Assembly (NCBI RefSeq): GCF_001543325.1
Contig: NZ_CP013355.1
Coordinates: forward strand, 888,501-952,500
Reading direction: 5' to 3'
Length of the DNA stretch: 64,000 nt
From: Lutibacter profundi
GTDB lineage: Bacteria; Bacteroidota; Bacteroidia; Flavobacteriales; Flavobacteriaceae
Positions 19,670-28,462 of the stretch are shown piece after piece; position 1 is the stretch's first letter, and every line of letters begins with the position of its first letter. Both the position numbers and the translations under genes were made by a program. The notes beneath the pieces were generated by a model. It saw nothing but the letters and a program-made list of their open reading frames with translations, did no database searches and was not told the origin of the DNA.

Positions 19670-20350
19670 CTAAACTAACTTATTAGCATTTTTAAGATCT
19701 TCTTTAAAATCTACTTCAATACAATTGTATTTGGAAATATCAATTGCTTTAATTTTTAAATTATTTTCTTCAATTGCCATTTCCAATCCTTTTTCAAAAT
19801 AATCGGTATCATCACATTTTTCCAATTGAGAAATAAAAACGTCCAAATCATTTGAAGATATAAAATTAATCCCCACAGCTTCACCCAAGCCATTTTTAAC
19901 TTCTTTAGATAGTTTATTTACAACATTATTTTTTAGCGTGTATTTAACTTCCTCTTCTGCTACCCTCATGGTGTTTACAGCTATAAATGAATTATTTTTT
20001 TTAATATCGTCTTGTAAAACTGATAGTAATTTTTCATCAAAAACAACATCTCCATTAAACCATAAAATAGCTTTTCCTCTGTGTTTTTTTAACGCTTGTA
20101 ATAAACTTTTTGAGGTATTTGTTCTATCAAAAAAGGGATTATATACGTAATTCACTTCAGGAAAACGTTCCATAATTAAATCTTTTTTAAAACCTACAAC
20201 CGTGGTTACATCATTAATATCAAAATACTTGGTAATATTTTTAAGTTGTTTTGCCATAATACTTTCACCATCTTTTAAAAGTGTTAATGGCTTAGGAAAA
20301 GGATTTCCTAATCTAGACCCAATACCTGCAGCAAGAATAACTATTTTCAA
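19670..20350 (-). CDS. NTP-transferase family sugar/choline-phosphate nucleotidyltransferase (LicC-like)
   Basis: A 226-residue Rossmann-type nucleotidyltransferase. It opens with VILAAGIGSRLGNPFPKPL, in which G-x-G-x-R and the PKPL lysine form the nucleotide-binding site. A WFNGDVVFD aspartate motif near residue 98 and an EVDFKED near the C-terminus should bind metal. LicC-like and related enzymes make CDP-choline or other CDP-activated polar heads; which one is made here is unknown. It lies 4 bp upstream of the TagB-like gene, so it may supply that enzyme's CDP donor. Confidence 0.75.
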   Translation of the reverse strand: MKIVILAAGIGSRLGNPFPKPLTLLKDGESIMAKQLKNITKYFDINDVTTVVGFKKDLIMERFPEVNYVYNPFFDRTNTSKSLLQALKKHRGKAILWFNGDVVFDEKLLSVLQDDIKKNNSFIAVNTMRVAEEEVKYTLKNNVVNKLSKEVKNGLGEAVGINFISSNDLDVFISQLEKCDDTDYFEKGLEMAIEENNLKIKAIDISKYNCIEVDFKEDLKNANKLV

Positions 20351-20369
20351 ATGTTTTATTTTAATGTTT

Positions 20370-20564
20370 TAGAGGTCAGTAGATAGTTTCATACAATTAA
20401 TTTAATAATTCTATTTGTTTGTGTCAGGTCGAGCGCAGTCGAGACCTATTTATGTGTGATATAGTTCTCGACTGCGCTCGAACAGACAAATTATTTTGCA
20501 TTACACTTTTTATATTCCGTGTTTTACCATTTCAAATTTACATGTAATTATCTACTGACCTCTA
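20370..20564. mobile_element. MITE-like element, copy 1 (195 bp)
   Basis: Terminal inverted repeats of 16 bp, TAGAGGTCAGTAGATA (20370-20385) and its complement (20549-20564), are flanked by a direct repeat TAATGTTT (20362-20369 and 20565-20572), an 8-bp target duplication. There is no open frame inside. The interior holds a hairpin with 16-bp perfect arms TCGAGCGCAGTCGAGA (20429-20444) and TCTCGACTGCGCTCGA (20466-20481). A second, shorter copy lies at 30065-30225. This is a non-autonomous element; the transposase is not in the window. Confidence 0.85.
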
Positions 20565-20614
20565 TAATGTTTTATAAATTCAAGCAAAAATAAGACATTA
20601 AAATTTAATTCTAT

Positions 20615-21430
20615 TTACACAGCAACATCATTTTCACGAAGGGCATCATTTAACGAGGTTTTTTTATTGGTACTTTCCTTTCGTTTTCCTATAATCATAG
20701 CACAAGGCACATTAAATTCTCCTGCCGTAAATTGTTTTTTATAACTCCCCGGAATTACCACTGAACGTGCAGGCACTCTTCCTTTTAGCTCAATTGGTTT
20801 GTCTCCAGTAACATCAATAATTTTAGTACTCATTGTTAAAACTACTCCTGCTCCCAAAACAGCCTCTTTTTCAACACGTACACCTTCTACCACAATACAA
20901 CGTGACCCTATAAATACATCATCTTCTATTATTACTGGTGCAGCTTGCAAAGGTTCTAAAACACCACCAATACCAACACCACCACTTAAATGTACATTTT
21001 TACCTATTTGAGCACAACTACCAACGGTTGCCCATGTATCAACCATCGTTCCTTCATCAACATACGCCCCAATATTTATATAACTTGGCATTAAAATAGT
21101 TCCTTTAGAAATATAGGCTCCATAGCGTGCAACTGCAGGTGGTACAACTCTAATTCCTTTTTCTTTATAGCCTGTTTTGAGTGGAATTTTATCATGGTAC
21201 TCAAAAATACCTACTTCCTGAGTTTCCATCTTTTGTATTGGAAAATATAGAACCACCGCTTTTTTAATCCATTCGTTAACCTGCCAACCATTATTTGTAG
21301 GTTCTGCAACTCGTAACTTTCCACTATCTAATAAACTAATAACACTTCTTATAGCTTGTTTAGTTGAAGTATTTTTTAATAATTCTCTATTTTCCCAAGC
21401 GTTTTCAATTTGTTCTCTTAACAACTTCAT
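20615..21430 (-). CDS. dapD: 2,3,4,5-tetrahydropyridine-2,6-dicarboxylate N-succinyltransferase
   Basis: 271 residues, the full DapD length. An N-terminal helical domain is followed by a left-handed beta-helix of hexapeptide repeats, including YINIGAYVDEGTMVDTWATVG and GGVGIGGVLEPLQA regions near residues 115-165, and a C-terminal VPARSVVIPGSYKK turn. It succinylates tetrahydrodipicolinate in the succinylase branch of lysine/diaminopimelate synthesis, supplying peptidoglycan cross-links. Monocistronic here, divergent from ruvX with a shared promoter region. Confidence 0.95.
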   Translation of the reverse strand: MKLLREQIENAWENRELLKNTSTKQAIRSVISLLDSGKLRVAEPTNNGWQVNEWIKKAVVLYFPIQKMETQEVGIFEYHDKIPLKTGYKEKGIRVVPPAVARYGAYISKGTILMPSYINIGAYVDEGTMVDTWATVGSCAQIGKNVHLSGGVGIGGVLEPLQAAPVIIEDDVFIGSRCIVVEGVRVEKEAVLGAGVVLTMSTKIIDVTGDKPIELKGRVPARSVVIPGSYKKQFTAGEFNVPCAMIIGKRKESTNKKTSLNDALRENDVAV

Positions 21431-21450
21431 ATTTTAACTTCTTTATATGG

Positions 21451-21483
21451 CAAATATAAAATTAAAATAGTTTTATATTTCAA
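21451..21483 (-). promoter_or_regulatory. Promoter of dapD
   Basis: On the minus strand TTG (complement of 21481-21483), a 22-bp spacer and TATATTTG (complement of 21451-21458) form a Bacteroidota promoter that ends 20 bp before the dapD ATG. Confidence 0.6.
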
Positions 21484-21489
21484 TTTTTG

Positions 21490-21497
21490 TAAATTTG
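21490..21497 (+). promoter_or_regulatory. -7 promoter box for ruvX operon
   Basis: TAAATTTG matches the -7 consensus, divergent from the dapD promoter. It overlaps a TTG at 21495 that could otherwise be taken as the ruvX start, and so argues for the downstream TTG at 21525. Confidence 0.5.
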
Positions 21498-21524
21498 AAC
21501 ACTTTTAAAATTTATGTTAGTATT

Positions 21525-21935
21525 TTGGGTAGAATTTTAGCAATTGATTTCGGAGAAAAAAGAACTGGAATAGCAGTAACTGATGAATTACAAATTATTG
21601 CATCTGGACTTACAACTATTCAAACTAAAAATATTTTTTCTTTTTTAACTGAGTATTTAAAAAATGAAAAGGTTGAATTATTTGTTGTGGGCGAACCTAA
21701 ACAAATGAATAATAAGCCCAGTGAGAGCGAACAGTTTATAGCGCCTTTTGTTCAAAAATTAAAAACAACTTTTCCTAAAATTCCTATAAAAAGAATAGAT
21801 GAACGTTTTACTTCAAAAATGGCTTTTCAAACGATGATTGATAGTGGTTTAACTAAAAAACAGCGTCAAAACAAAGCATTGATTGACGAAATAAGTGCAA
21901 CTATAATTTTACAATCTTATTTAAATTATAAATAA
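21525..21935 (+). CDS. ruvX: Putative pre-16S rRNA nuclease / Holliday junction resolvase YqgF
   Basis: An RNase H-fold protein of 136 residues from the TTG at 21525, giving MGRILAIDFGEKRTGIAV, the usual start of the family. A longer frame from TTG at 21495 would begin within the promoter box. No in-frame ATG exists near the start. Conserved features are the catalytic Asp in AIDFG, FVVGEPKQMNN near residue 60, DERFTSKMA near 96 and a C-terminal DEISATIILQSYL. YqgF matures the 16S rRNA 5' end in E. coli. It heads a plus-strand group running through DUF1919, def, DUF5606 and mazG. Confidence 0.88.
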   Translation: MGRILAIDFGEKRTGIAVTDELQIIASGLTTIQTKNIFSFLTEYLKNEKVELFVVGEPKQMNNKPSESEQFIAPFVQKLKTTFPKIPIKRIDERFTSKMAFQTMIDSGLTKKQRQNKALIDEISATIILQSYLNYK

Positions 21936-21938
21936 TAA

Positions 21939-22592
21939 ATGTTAAGGATTACATCTGTATTTATAAGGCGGAAATTTAGAAGAATCTTCAAAAATTTTTT
22001 AAACAAAAAAGATATAAAATCTTTAAAAAATAAAGAATTTGTAATAATTGCAAATAATTGCTGGGGCGGTGAAGTTTATCAATGGTATAAAAAACCTTAT
22101 AATTCTCCTTTTGTTGGGCTATTTCTGTATAGTCCTTGTTTTATAAAGGTTGTTTCCAAATTTGACCATTATATGTCTAAAAAATTAAAATTCACTAAAA
22201 TATCGAAATATTTAAAAGAAGAACAAAACTACCCAATAGGTTTAATTGGTGATGCTGAAATTCATTTTTTACACTACAAAACAGAAGAGGAAGCTATTGA
22301 AAAATGGAATAGAAGAAAAAATAGAATGTTAGAAGTCACAGACAAAAACAATTACTTTTTTAAACTATGCGATATGTATAATACTGATGAAAATATTTTA
22401 AATGAATTTCATAAATTGCCCTATAAAAATAAAGTATCGTTTGGTATAAAAGATTACGCTTCATTAAAAGATAAAAATCATATTAAAATAAATGAAGTAG
22501 ATAAAAAAACTGGAAAGCATGTTCCAAATGGTGTAAAACTATACAAACTCACCTTTTTATACTTTGATATTACAAACTGGCTAAAGAATTAA
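21939..22592 (+). CDS. DUF1919 family protein (exopolysaccharide-associated)
   Basis: 217 residues starting 3 bp after ruvX. The IIANNCWGGEVYQWYKKPYN segment near residue 33 and the following FVGLFLYSPCFIKV are the family signature of DUF1919. Members are often found in capsule or exopolysaccharide clusters, but no enzyme activity is established to my knowledge. The C-terminal half is basic and Lys-rich. No signal peptide or membrane segment is evident, so it is probably cytoplasmic. Its placement between two core genes (ruvX and def) suggests a later insertion. Confidence 0.75.
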   Translation: MLRITSVFIRRKFRRIFKNFLNKKDIKSLKNKEFVIIANNCWGGEVYQWYKKPYNSPFVGLFLYSPCFIKVVSKFDHYMSKKLKFTKISKYLKEEQNYPIGLIGDAEIHFLHYKTEEEAIEKWNRRKNRMLEVTDKNNYFFKLCDMYNTDENILNEFHKLPYKNKVSFGIKDYASLKDKNHIKINEVDKKTGKHVPNGVKLYKLTFLYFDITNWLKN

Positions 22593-22624
22593 TTTTCATA
22601 ATTTTTTTAATAAACTAATCTTTG

Positions 22625-22632
22625 TACTTTTG
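22625..22632 (+). promoter_or_regulatory. -7 promoter box for def operon
   Basis: TACTTTTG followed by C matches TAnnTTTG, 17 bp before the def ATG. No clear -33 TTG. Confidence 0.5.
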
Positions 22633-22649
22633 CAATCCAAAAAAATAAT

Positions 22650-23237
22650 ATGATATTACCAATTATTGCATATGGCGATCCTATTTTGAGAAAAGTAGGA
22701 ATTGAGATTGATAAAGATTACCCTAACCTTGCTGAGCTTATTGAAAACATGAAAGAAACAATGGTAAATGCTCAAGGTGTTGGCTTGGCTGCTCCTCAAA
22801 TTGGCAAAGCTATTCGGCTTTTTATAATAGACACTTCCCCATTTGCAAATGATGAAGAGTTAGAAGATGGTGAACGTGAATTTTTAGCTAATTTTAAAAA
22901 AATATTTATCAATGCTAAAATTGTAAAAGAAGAAGGTGATGAATGGGCTTTTAGTGAAGGTTGCCTTAGCATCCCAGAAATTAGAGAGGAAGTTTTTAGA
23001 GAAGAAAAAATTACCATTGAATACGTAGACGAAAATTTTAAAAAACATACTGAAACTCTTGATGGGCTAGCTGCAAGAGTAGTACAACACGAATATGACC
23101 ATATTGAAGGAATTTTATTTACCGATAAAATTTCATCTTTAAAAAAACGATTAATTAAAAAGAAATTAGAAAATATTTCAAAGGGAAAAGTAAACCCTGA
23201 TTATAGAATGAAATTTCCCTTATTAAAAAGAAAATAA
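22650..23237 (+). CDS. def: Peptide deformylase
   Basis: 195 residues with all three deformylase motifs: GVGLAAPQIG near residue 46, EGCLSIP near 109 (metal-binding Cys) and HEYDHIEGILF near 151 (HExxH-type metal site written HEYDH). It removes the N-formyl group from nascent proteins at the ribosome exit. An acidic insertion (NDEELEDGERE, about residues 70-80) precedes motif 2, as seen in other Bacteroidota. First gene of def-DUF5606-mazG, with 4-bp and 2-bp gaps. Confidence 0.96.
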   Translation: MILPIIAYGDPILRKVGIEIDKDYPNLAELIENMKETMVNAQGVGLAAPQIGKAIRLFIIDTSPFANDEELEDGEREFLANFKKIFINAKIVKEEGDEWAFSEGCLSIPEIREEVFREEKITIEYVDENFKKHTETLDGLAARVVQHEYDHIEGILFTDKISSLKKRLIKKKLENISKGKVNPDYRMKFPLLKRK

Positions 23238-23241
23238 ACTT

Positions 23242-23679
23242 ATGGAATTAAAAGACATAGTAGCAATTACTGGAAAACCCGGACTGTATGAAATTAAAGC
23301 ACAATCTAAAGGAGGAATTATTGTAGAGTCGTTACTTGATCGTAAAAAATTTCCTATTACAGCTACACATAATATTAGTGCTTTAAATGAAATTGCAATT
23401 TTTACATATGAAGAGGAAATTCCACTGCGTATCGTATTTAAAGCCATTAGCGAAAAGGAACATGGGAAAAAAGCTATCAATCCTAAAGAAAGTGGTAAAG
23501 TTTTAACTTCTTACTTTCGCGAAATTTTACCAAATTTTGATGAAGAACGCGTGTACACTTCAAACATAAAAAAAGTTTTACAATGGTATAACTTACTAGC
23601 TTCAAATAATTTCGATTTCTCTTCAATCAAAGAACAAGAAGAAGAGCAAGAAGAGAATCAAAAAACAAAAGAAGCCTAA
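23242..23679 (+). CDS. DUF5606 family protein
   Basis: 145 residues. An N-terminal small beta domain (MELKDIVAITGKPGLYEIKAQSKGG region), a central helical part with KILPNFDEERVY-like sequence, and a Glu/Gln-rich C-terminal tail (EQEEEQEENQ). This is the Bacteroidota family DUF5606, typically located between def and mazG as here. Function unknown. No signal peptide or membrane segment. The tight spacing on both sides indicates one transcript. Confidence 0.85.
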   Translation: MELKDIVAITGKPGLYEIKAQSKGGIIVESLLDRKKFPITATHNISALNEIAIFTYEEEIPLRIVFKAISEKEHGKKAINPKESGKVLTSYFREILPNFDEERVYTSNIKKVLQWYNLLASNNFDFSSIKEQEEEQEENQKTKEA

Positions 23680-23681
23680 TT

Positions 23682-24461
23682 ATGCATACAAGAGAACAGC
23701 AACTTAAAGCCATAAATCAATTATTGGATATTATGGATGAGTTACGTTCTAAATGCCCTTGGGATCAAAAACAAACATTTCAATCTCTTAGACATTTAAC
23801 CATTGAAGAAACCTATGAGTTGGGCGATGCTATCCTTAAAAATGACTTTCAAGAAATAAAAAAAGAGTTAGGAGATTTGTTGCTCCATATTGTCTTTTAC
23901 GCAAAAATAGGTTCTGAAACCAATAATTTTGATATTGCTGATGTAGCAAACTCAATTGCTGAAAAATTGATTTATCGACACCCTCATATCTATGGTGATG
24001 TTACTGTTAAAAATGAAGATGAGGTTAAACAAAATTGGGAAAAACTAAAATTAAAAGAAGGAAAAAAATCGGTGTTAGAAGGTGTTCCAACTTCACTTCC
24101 ATCTATGGTAAAAGCAAACAGAATACAAGAAAAAGTTGCTGGAGTAGGTTTTGATTGGGAAAAACCTGAACAAGTTTGGGAAAAAGTGCAAGAAGAATTA
24201 GGTGAACTAAATGACGAAATTAAAAAAGGAAATAACGATAATATTGAAGCTGAATTTGGAGACGTCTTATTTTCTATGATTAATTATGCACGTTTTATTA
24301 ACGTAAATCCTGAAAATGCACTTGAAAGAACAAATATAAAATTCATAAAACGCTTTCAATATTTAGAAGAAGCAGCTAAAAAAGAAGGCAAATCTCTTCA
24401 TGATATGTCACTTACCGAAATGGACGTATTTTGGAACGAATCAAAAAAAATGTACAAATAA
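23682..24461 (+). CDS. mazG: Nucleoside triphosphate pyrophosphohydrolase MazG
   Basis: A 259-residue tandem MazG protein. The first domain has CPWDQKQTFQSLRHLTIEETYE near residues 25-46 and ELGDLLLHIVF near 66. The second has a similar E-x2-E...E-x2-D metal site (EELGELNDEI, EAEFGDVLFSMINYARF) near 170-205. It hydrolyses NTPs or dNTPs to the monophosphate and pyrophosphate, cleaning the pool of non-canonical nucleotides. Last gene of the def operon. Confidence 0.94.
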   Translation: MHTREQQLKAINQLLDIMDELRSKCPWDQKQTFQSLRHLTIEETYELGDAILKNDFQEIKKELGDLLLHIVFYAKIGSETNNFDIADVANSIAEKLIYRHPHIYGDVTVKNEDEVKQNWEKLKLKEGKKSVLEGVPTSLPSMVKANRIQEKVAGVGFDWEKPEQVWEKVQEELGELNDEIKKGNNDNIEAEFGDVLFSMINYARFINVNPENALERTNIKFIKRFQYLEEAAKKEGKSLHDMSLTEMDVFWNESKKMYK

Positions 24462-24521
24462 TAATTTCTATTTCTAATCTCTCAAAATATTTTTCTATTT
24501 TAGTAATATAAATTCGTTAAA

Positions 24522-25253
24522 ATGGGTAAAATTGTAATAATTACCGGTGGTAGTAAAGGATTAGGTTTTGGATTAGCAAATGTGTATCATCAAAATGGAT
24601 ATCGTGTAATTTCAATATCAAGGAGCAACATTAAAAAACTATATACGGTAGAACAATATCAATGTGATCTTAGTAAAACTGATACTATTGATGGCGTAAT
24701 GACAGAAATATTCTCACATTTAGATAAAAATAGCACAACCCATTTAACATTAATTAATAATGCTGGAGATTTAGGAACAATAAATACCATAGATAAACTA
24801 TCTCCATCAGAAATTAATTATACCATTCAGGTAAATTTGGTTGCACCTCTTATTTTAAATGCACTCTTTATCAAATTATCAAAAGATTGGAATTCTAAAA
24901 AGCAGATTTTCAATATTTCTTCTGGCGCGGCTGTAAATCCCTATGAAAGTTGGTCACTTTATTGCGCTTCAAAAGCTGGTGTAGATATGATGACTAAAGT
25001 TATTTCCAAAGAGCAAAAAGAAATAAATAACGGTGTTAGCGTAGTTTCAATATATCCGGGAATTGTAGATACTGATATGCAAACTAAAGCGAGAAATACC
25101 CCTCATGAAAACTTTAAATCTGTGCAACGTTTTATAGATTTTTATAAACATGGCGATTTATTTACACCAAAAGAAGTGGCAGAGAAAATTTATAAACTAG
25201 ATATTTCTGGTGCATTAAAAAACGGACAAATATTAGATATTAGAAATGTTTAA
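24522..25253 (+). CDS. Short-chain dehydrogenase/reductase
   Basis: 243 residues with TGGSKGLGFGLA at the N-terminus (cofactor loop), NNAG near residue 86, ISSGAAVNPYESW near 130 and the YCASK active site near 146. The spacing and the conserved VSIYPGIVDTDMQ segment fit the sepiapterin/benzil reductase-like branch, which uses NADPH. Substrate not predictable. Separate from the mazG gene by 60 bp and convergent with lon. Confidence 0.88.
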   Translation: MGKIVIITGGSKGLGFGLANVYHQNGYRVISISRSNIKKLYTVEQYQCDLSKTDTIDGVMTEIFSHLDKNSTTHLTLINNAGDLGTINTIDKLSPSEINYTIQVNLVAPLILNALFIKLSKDWNSKKQIFNISSGAAVNPYESWSLYCASKAGVDMMTKVISKEQKEINNGVSVVSIYPGIVDTDMQTKARNTPHENFKSVQRFIDFYKHGDLFTPKEVAEKIYKLDISGALKNGQILDIRNV

Positions 25254-25266
25254 ATTCTTGTTTATG

Positions 25267-25351
25267 GCGTTCCCCTTTGGGGCAGGCTTTCACTACTCGC
25301 TCTTTAATAAAACATTAAAGTAGCTCAAACAAACCGTTCAATCCTTAACGC
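25267..25351. repeat. Dispersed-repeat-like element with CCCC-TTT-GGGG hairpin
   Basis: The segment starts GCGTT (25267-25271) and ends AACGC (25347-25351), an inverted pair. Near its left end is a GC-rich mini-hairpin CCCCTTTGGGG (25272-25282). It also contains CTTTCACTACTCGCTCTTT, followed by a short AAAGTAGCTC complement. It is far more GC-rich than the surrounding DNA. From memory it looks like a repeat dispersed in flavobacterial genomes, but only one copy is in the window. Confidence 0.5.
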
Positions 25352-25352
25352 A

Positions 25353-25489
25353 AAAGAGGCTGTCTGAAAAGTGTCATTCTGAATGTAAATGAAGAATCTC
25401 CTTGAAGTTAAATACTTACATATCAAGATGTTGAGATTTTTCACTTTGTTCAAAATGACAAGTATAATTACTTTTCAGACAGCCTCTTT
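25353..25489. mobile_element. 137-bp palindromic MITE-like element
   Basis: Perfect 20-bp terminal inverted repeats, AAAGAGGCTGTCTGAAAAGT (25353-25372) and its complement (25470-25489). Inside, the imperfect pair TGTCATTCTGAA...GAAGAATCTC and GAGATTTTTC...ATGACA continues the stem, so the whole unit can fold into one long hairpin. It has no coding capacity. Its ends resemble those I associate with IS1182-like elements, which is inference. Being between convergent SDR and lon genes, it may also stop transcription both ways. Confidence 0.7.
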
Positions 25490-25506
25490 ATAAAATGTTA
25501 ATTCAC

Positions 25507-27960
25507 TTACAATGTTTTAGCGTTTTTAACTTTTTGTTTCAATAAAGCAATATCTATTACTTCTTTCATTTCTGAAACATAATTAAATTTCAATCCTTTT
25601 AAATAAGTTTGTTTAATTTCTTTAATGTCTTTCTCATTTTCTGCTGAAAGAATTATTTCTTTGATGTTGGCTCTTTTTGCAGCTAATATTTTTTCTTTAA
25701 TTCCGCCTACTGGCAATACTTTTCCTCGCAACGTAATTTCTCCGGTCATTGCCAAATGAGCTTTCACCTTTCTTTGTGTAAATACTGATACTAAGGAAGT
25801 TAACATAGTAATACCCGCACTTGGCCCATCTTTAGGTGTTGCCCCTTCAGGAACATGAATATGCACTTTATATTCATCTAATATTTTACTGTCAATTCCA
25901 AAATCATTCGCATTTGCTCTAATATACTCCATTGCAATTGTAGCAGATTCTTTCATTACTTTTCCTAAATTTCCGGTAATGGTTAACCCTTTACCTTTTG
26001 AAATAATAGACTCAATAAATAAAATATCACCTCCTACTTGTGTCCAAGCCAAACCAGTAACTACACCTGCAACATTATTACTTTCATATTTATCTCGTTC
26101 CAAATGTGATGGACCTAATACTTTTTCAATAGTTTCAATAGAAATTTTAACTTCATAATCCTCTTCCATAGCAATAGATTTTGCAGCATAACGCACCATT
26201 TTAGCAATTTGTTTTTCCAAACCTCTTACTCCAGATTCACGCGTATAGGCTTCAACAATTTTTTCTAGTTGTTTTTTACCAATTTGCAAATGTTCTTTTG
26301 TTAATCCATGTTCTTTTAACTGCTTAGGTAATAAATGACGTTTTGCTATTTCTACTTTTTCTTCAATGGTATAACCTGAAACATTGATAATTTCCATTCT
26401 GTCACGTAATGCCCAAGGAATAGTAGATAAACTATTGGCAGTTGCAATAAATAACACCTTAGATAAATCGTAATCTAGCTCTAAATAATTATCGTAAAAA
26501 GTAGTGTTTTGCTCTGGATCTAACACTTCTAACATTGCTGAAGAAGGATCTCCATTATGACTAGAAGATGCCAGTTTGTCAATTTCATCTAACACAAAAA
26601 CCGGATTTGATGTTCCTGCTTTTTTAATATCCTTAATAATTCTACCTGGCATTGCTCCAATATAAGTTTTTCTATGTCCACGTATTTCAGCTTCATCACG
26701 TAATCCACCTAAAGACATTCTAACATATTTTCTACCTATAGATTCGGCAATTGATTTCCCTAAAGAAGTTTTCCCTACACCTGGAGGGCCGTACAAACAA
26801 ATTATTGGAGATTTCATATCTCCCTTTAATTTAAGTACTGCTAAATGCTCAATAATTCGCTCTTTCACTTTTTCTAACCCAAAATGATCTCTATCAAGAA
26901 TTCTTTGAGCGCGTTTTAAATCAAATTTATCATCTGAATATTCGTTCCAAGGTAAGTCTAACAATAAATCTAAATAATTACGCTGAACAGAATATTCTGC
27001 AACTTGTGGATTCATACGTTGTAAACGCCCCAACTCTTTTTCAAATGTTTCTTTAACATCATCATTCCATTTTTTAGTTTTGGCTCTTTCTCGCATTTCT
27101 TCCAACTCTTCATCATAAGAAACACCTCCTAATTCTTCTTGAATTGTTTTGAGCTGTTGATGCAAATAATATTCACGCTGTTGTTGATCCATATCAGAGC
27201 GTGTTTTAGATTGAATATCACTCCGTAATTCTAAACGTTGTAATTCTGCATCCATCTTTTTTAACGTAAGTAACGCTCTTTCTTTTAAGTTTTTAGTTTC
27301 TAACAATTCTTGTTTTTCTGCTACTTTTAAATTCATGTTAGAAGAAACAAAATTGATTAAAAAAGGCTTACTTTCTATATTTTTAATTGCAAAAGTAGCT
27401 TCTGTTGGCAAATTAGGATTCTCTTTAATAATACGAACAGCCATTTCTTTAATAGAATCTATAATAGCCTCAAATTCAGGCTCGTTTTCTTCAGCACGAT
27501 CTTCTATATATGGTTTTGTTATAGCCTGAATATACGGTTCCTCTTGCACAAAACTATCCACTTCAAATTGCTTTTTCCCTTGAATAATTACGGTCGTATT
27601 TCCGTCGGGCATTTTTAGCATTCGTAAAATACGAGCAACTGTACCAATTTTATGAATATCATTAATTGTTGGATCTTCTATGGCCTCATTTTTTTGAGCT
27701 ACAACCCCAATAATTTTATTCCCTTTATTGGCTTCTTTAATTAATTGAATTGATTTATCTCTTCCAGCTGTAATTGGAATTACCACCCCTGGAAATAGCA
27801 CCGTATTACGCAATGGTAATATTGGCAATACATCAGGAACATCTTCTTTGTTTATTTCCTCTTCATCTTCAGGCGTCATTAAAGGTATTAAATCTGCATC
27901 TTCATCTAAAATATGCTGTAATGACATATTGTCTAATTTTAAAAATTTTGAATTGCTCAT
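25507..27960 (-). CDS. lon: Lon protease (endopeptidase La)
   Basis: 817 residues. The N-terminal substrate-binding domain ([18 protein letters not shown] near residue 45) and coiled-coil are followed by an AAA+ module with Walker A GPPGVGKT near 391 and Walker [11 protein letters not shown] near 453. The C-terminal serine-lysine protease domain has the catalytic serine in DGPSAGIT near 714 and the lysine in [13 protein letters not shown] near 757. It is an ATP-dependent cytoplasmic protease for misfolded and regulatory proteins. An acidic N-terminal extension ([17 protein letters not shown]) is normal for Bacteroidota Lon. Monocistronic. Confidence 0.97.
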   Translation of the reverse strand: MSNSKFLKLDNMSLQHILDEDADLIPLMTPEDEEEINKEDVPDVLPILPLRNTVLFPGVVIPITAGRDKSIQLIKEANKGNKIIGVVAQKNEAIEDPTINDIHKIGTVARILRMLKMPDGNTTVIIQGKKQFEVDSFVQEEPYIQAITKPYIEDRAEENEPEFEAIIDSIKEMAVRIIKENPNLPTEATFAIKNIESKPFLINFVSSNMNLKVAEKQELLETKNLKERALLTLKKMDAELQRLELRSDIQSKTRSDMDQQQREYYLHQQLKTIQEELGGVSYDEELEEMRERAKTKKWNDDVKETFEKELGRLQRMNPQVAEYSVQRNYLDLLLDLPWNEYSDDKFDLKRAQRILDRDHFGLEKVKERIIEHLAVLKLKGDMKSPIICLYGPPGVGKTSLGKSIAESIGRKYVRMSLGGLRDEAEIRGHRKTYIGAMPGRIIKDIKKAGTSNPVFVLDEIDKLASSSHNGDPSSAMLEVLDPEQNTTFYDNYLELDYDLSKVLFIATANSLSTIPWALRDRMEIINVSGYTIEEKVEIAKRHLLPKQLKEHGLTKEHLQIGKKQLEKIVEAYTRESGVRGLEKQIAKMVRYAAKSIAMEEDYEVKISIETIEKVLGPSHLERDKYESNNVAGVVTGLAWTQVGGDILFIESIISKGKGLTITGNLGKVMKESATIAMEYIRANANDFGIDSKILDEYKVHIHVPEGATPKDGPSAGITMLTSLVSVFTQRKVKAHLAMTGEITLRGKVLPVGGIKEKILAAKRANIKEIILSAENEKDIKEIKQTYLKGLKFNYVSEMKEVIDIALLKQKVKNAKTL

Positions 27961-28462
27961 AGTCTATATCTGGTCATTTTGTCATTAATAATTTCAATCT
28001 TAAAGAAAATATCAACTTAAAAATAATTTATTTTTCTGATTATCAATATTTTATATTTAAAATAAATATATTTCTACAACTTAAATTTCAATTGTTATGC
28101 CAAATAAGATAATATCAAACAATATTTTTATATAATTTTAAATATAACTGTAATAGTTTATAAATAGTAATGTATTTTATATAGAAATAGATTTTTAAAA
28201 GCCCCATTTTACATTTTGAAAAAAACTTTAAATTCGAGTGAATTTCACGACGGAAGTTCATGAAATTACGATTGAGAATAGTGCTTTTATATGTGCAAAT
28301 ACTTCAGCTAACTCAAAACCTAACAATTTTACAACCTACGCATGATTCTTCAAACACGCAATCTATAAAATTTGAATATTTTAATCTTCTGATAGATTTT
28401 TTAAAATAAACTTTTAAGTGTTTTTTATTGAATAGATTAGGGAAAGAAAATCTTAGAAAAAC
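27961..28462. other. Intergenic region with one hairpin
   Basis: A 502-bp gap between lon and the response regulator, both on the minus strand. It is AT-rich and without a plausible gene. At 28241-28267 the arms AATTTCA and TGAAATT flank a GC-richer loop (CGACGGAAGT region). The less AT-rich stretch from about 28230 to 28350 could be a repeat or gene remnant. A plus-strand frame at 28428-28781 lies mostly antisense to the response regulator and is not believed. Confidence 0.5.

Noticed and set aside
27971..27985. TGAC direct repeats before lon as a heat-shock operator
   Set aside because: Only a short direct repeat; no established motif that I can name with confidence.
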